59,998 bases of DNA, from assembly GCA_903929755.1 (NCBI GenBank), contig CAIYVZ010000080.1, forward strand, positions 1 to 59,998, given 5' to 3'. Of this stretch, positions 59,234-59,998 are shown piece by piece. Numbering within the stretch: position 1 is the first letter of the stretch; each line of letters starts with the position of its first letter. The DNA comes from an uncultured Acidobacteriia bacterium. Its GTDB lineage: Bacteria > Acidobacteriota > Terriglobia > Bryobacterales > Bryobacteraceae. The translations under genes and the position numbers were made by a program. Under the pieces are notes generated by a model that saw only the letters and a list, made by a program, of their open reading frames with translations, was not told the origin of the DNA and did no database searches.

Positions 59234-59862
59234 TGACATCCACGCGCGCCAGGCACACAACAGTACCCCCACACGCCCTCTCGCGCCGTGCCGTTCTCGC
59301 GATGGCCACCGCCCACGCAGCCACCCTCGCCTTTGGAGCAACAAAAATGGAACTCGTGGAAGGCAACCCCAACAGCCCCGTTAAGGTCATGATTTATGAG
59401 GACTTACAGTGCGGAGACTGCCTCACCCTCCGCACCCTCCTCGACGAAAAAATTCTCCCCCGCTACGCCTCCCGCGTCGCTTTCGTCCATCGTGACTTCC
59501 CCCTCCCCAAACACGAATGGGCCCGTGCCGCCGCCCTCGCCGGCCGCTGGGTTTCGGAAAAGGATCGCGTCCTCGGCGTCCGGTTCCGCCGCGAAATCCT
59601 CTCCGAACACCTCCACCTCAGGACCGACACCATCGAAAACTGGGTACGCCAGTTCGCCATCCGCAATAAACTCGACACCGACGCCATCGCCTCCTCGTTC
59701 ACCGACCCCCGCCTCATCGGCCTCCTCGAACAGGACCGCCAGGCCGGTATGGCCCGCGGCGTCACCAAAACCCCCACCATGTTCATCGCCAACCAGCCCT
59801 TCGTCGAAATCATCATTTACGAGGAAGTCGCCCGCGCGCTCGACGTCGAATTGGGCCACTAG
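59233..59862 (+). CDS. DsbA-like thioredoxin-fold oxidoreductase
   Basis: A 209-residue exported protein: Tat- or Sec-type signal (SRRAVLAMATAHAATLAFGA), then a thioredoxin fold with CxxC in IYEDLQCGDCLTL and the cis-Pro in KTPTMFIANQPF. It belongs to the DsbA/thioredoxin_4 group that makes or reshuffles disulfides. The active-site dipeptide Gly-Asp is unusual (DsbA has Pro-His). It is coupled to the upstream glycine-zipper gene. Confidence 0.82.
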   Translation: MTSTRARHTTVPPHALSRRAVLAMATAHAATLAFGATKMELVEGNPNSPVKVMIYEDLQCGDCLTLRTLLDEKILPRYASRVAFVHRDFPLPKHEWARAAALAGRWVSEKDRVLGVRFRREILSEHLHLRTDTIENWVRQFAIRNKLDTDAIASSFTDPRLIGLLEQDRQAGMARGVTKTPTMFIANQPFVEIIIYEEVARALDVELGH

Positions 59863-59873
59863 GAGCCTGTCGG

Positions 59874-59998
59874 GATGAAAAAAGGCGACATGCATTCGGA
59901 ATCATGTAAACCGGATCGGCGAAGCGGTTACCGGGCATTTTTCGACTGGCGGTGCGAGGAGACCGGCGGGACCGAGGCTGATGAGTACCTGATGGGCA
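59874..59998 (+). other. open frame running off the window end, unidentified
   Basis: An ATG at 59874 (11 bases after the thioredoxin stop) opens a frame to the end of the window: MKKGDMHSESCKPDRRSGYR, then AFFDWRCEETGG. No family recognised and no ribosome site. The GAGCCTGTCGGGAT just before it recalls ends of some insertion sequences, but this cannot be judged from one end. Confidence 0.25.

Noticed and set aside
59863-59998. Insertion sequence end at the right edge
   Set aside because: GAGCCTGTCGGGAT looks IS-like, but with only one end and no transposase visible it cannot be supported.
1-59998. tRNA, rRNA or riboswitch genes
   Set aside because: Looked for conserved tRNA arm sequences, rRNA and purine-type leaders by eye and found none; a covariance-model scan would be decisive.

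Overview
The window looks like chromosome of an Acidobacteriota bacterium, most like the Bryobacterales/Solibacter group. This is inferred from gene content: an Oar-type TonB-dependent receptor with an N-terminal carboxypeptidase-like domain, two SMP-30/gluconolactonase proteins, a PQQ dehydrogenase with an inserted cytochrome c, an FG-GAP/ASPIC protein, a PEP-CTERM protein, several acidobacterial-type secreted proteins, and GC-rich DNA with strong codon bias. No rRNA, tRNA, CRISPR array or intact insertion sequence was recognised.

Layout. 1-709 is gene debris: a start-less BrnT toxin relic, a broken cytochrome c gene and two perfect hairpins. 710-9758 holds SMP-30, a PQQ dehydrogenase, a Cys-rich miniprotein, gamma-glutamyltranspeptidase, a DUF72 protein and a PAS-GGDEF-EAL protein. 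10077-18425 is a complete heavy-metal RND efflux operon (outer membrane factor, adaptor, CzcA-type pump, small secreted protein) followed by its OmpR-type regulator and sensor kinase. 18469-26363 holds SerC, a PspC protein, and a sugar-related group: AGE epimerase, Oar receptor, a ThuA relic and a tagatose-3-epimerase-like isomerase.

26442-29697 is the most unusual stretch. A response regulator - DksA - small heat-shock protein module has been tandemly duplicated. The copies decayed reciprocally: one keeps an intact DksA and sHsp, the other keeps an intact regulator. A dispersed repeat with a conserved hairpin lies nearby in inverted copies, and a PEP-CTERM protein follows. 29995-35549 is a NarL-type regulator overlapping a 1642-residue CheB-CheR-PAS-histidine kinase. 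35652-39043 is a four-gene operon of TPR and secreted helical proteins plus a membrane acyltransferase. purH, a second SMP-30 and rpsT follow.

42750-49064 (minus strand) reads as one tightly packed operon: thiolase, acyl-CoA dehydrogenase, P-loop kinase, PL22-like beta-propeller, YggX and an FAD oxidoreductase. The matching FadN-type enzyme lies at 51911-54214, separated by a VapBC toxin-antitoxin pair and an ASPIC protein. The end carries small secreted proteins, a stand-alone TonB C-terminal protein, a chemoreceptor behind a likely FliA (sigma-28) promoter, a DUF697-like protein, a glycine-zipper protein and a DsbA-like thioredoxin. All calls rest on reading the sequence; no database search was run.
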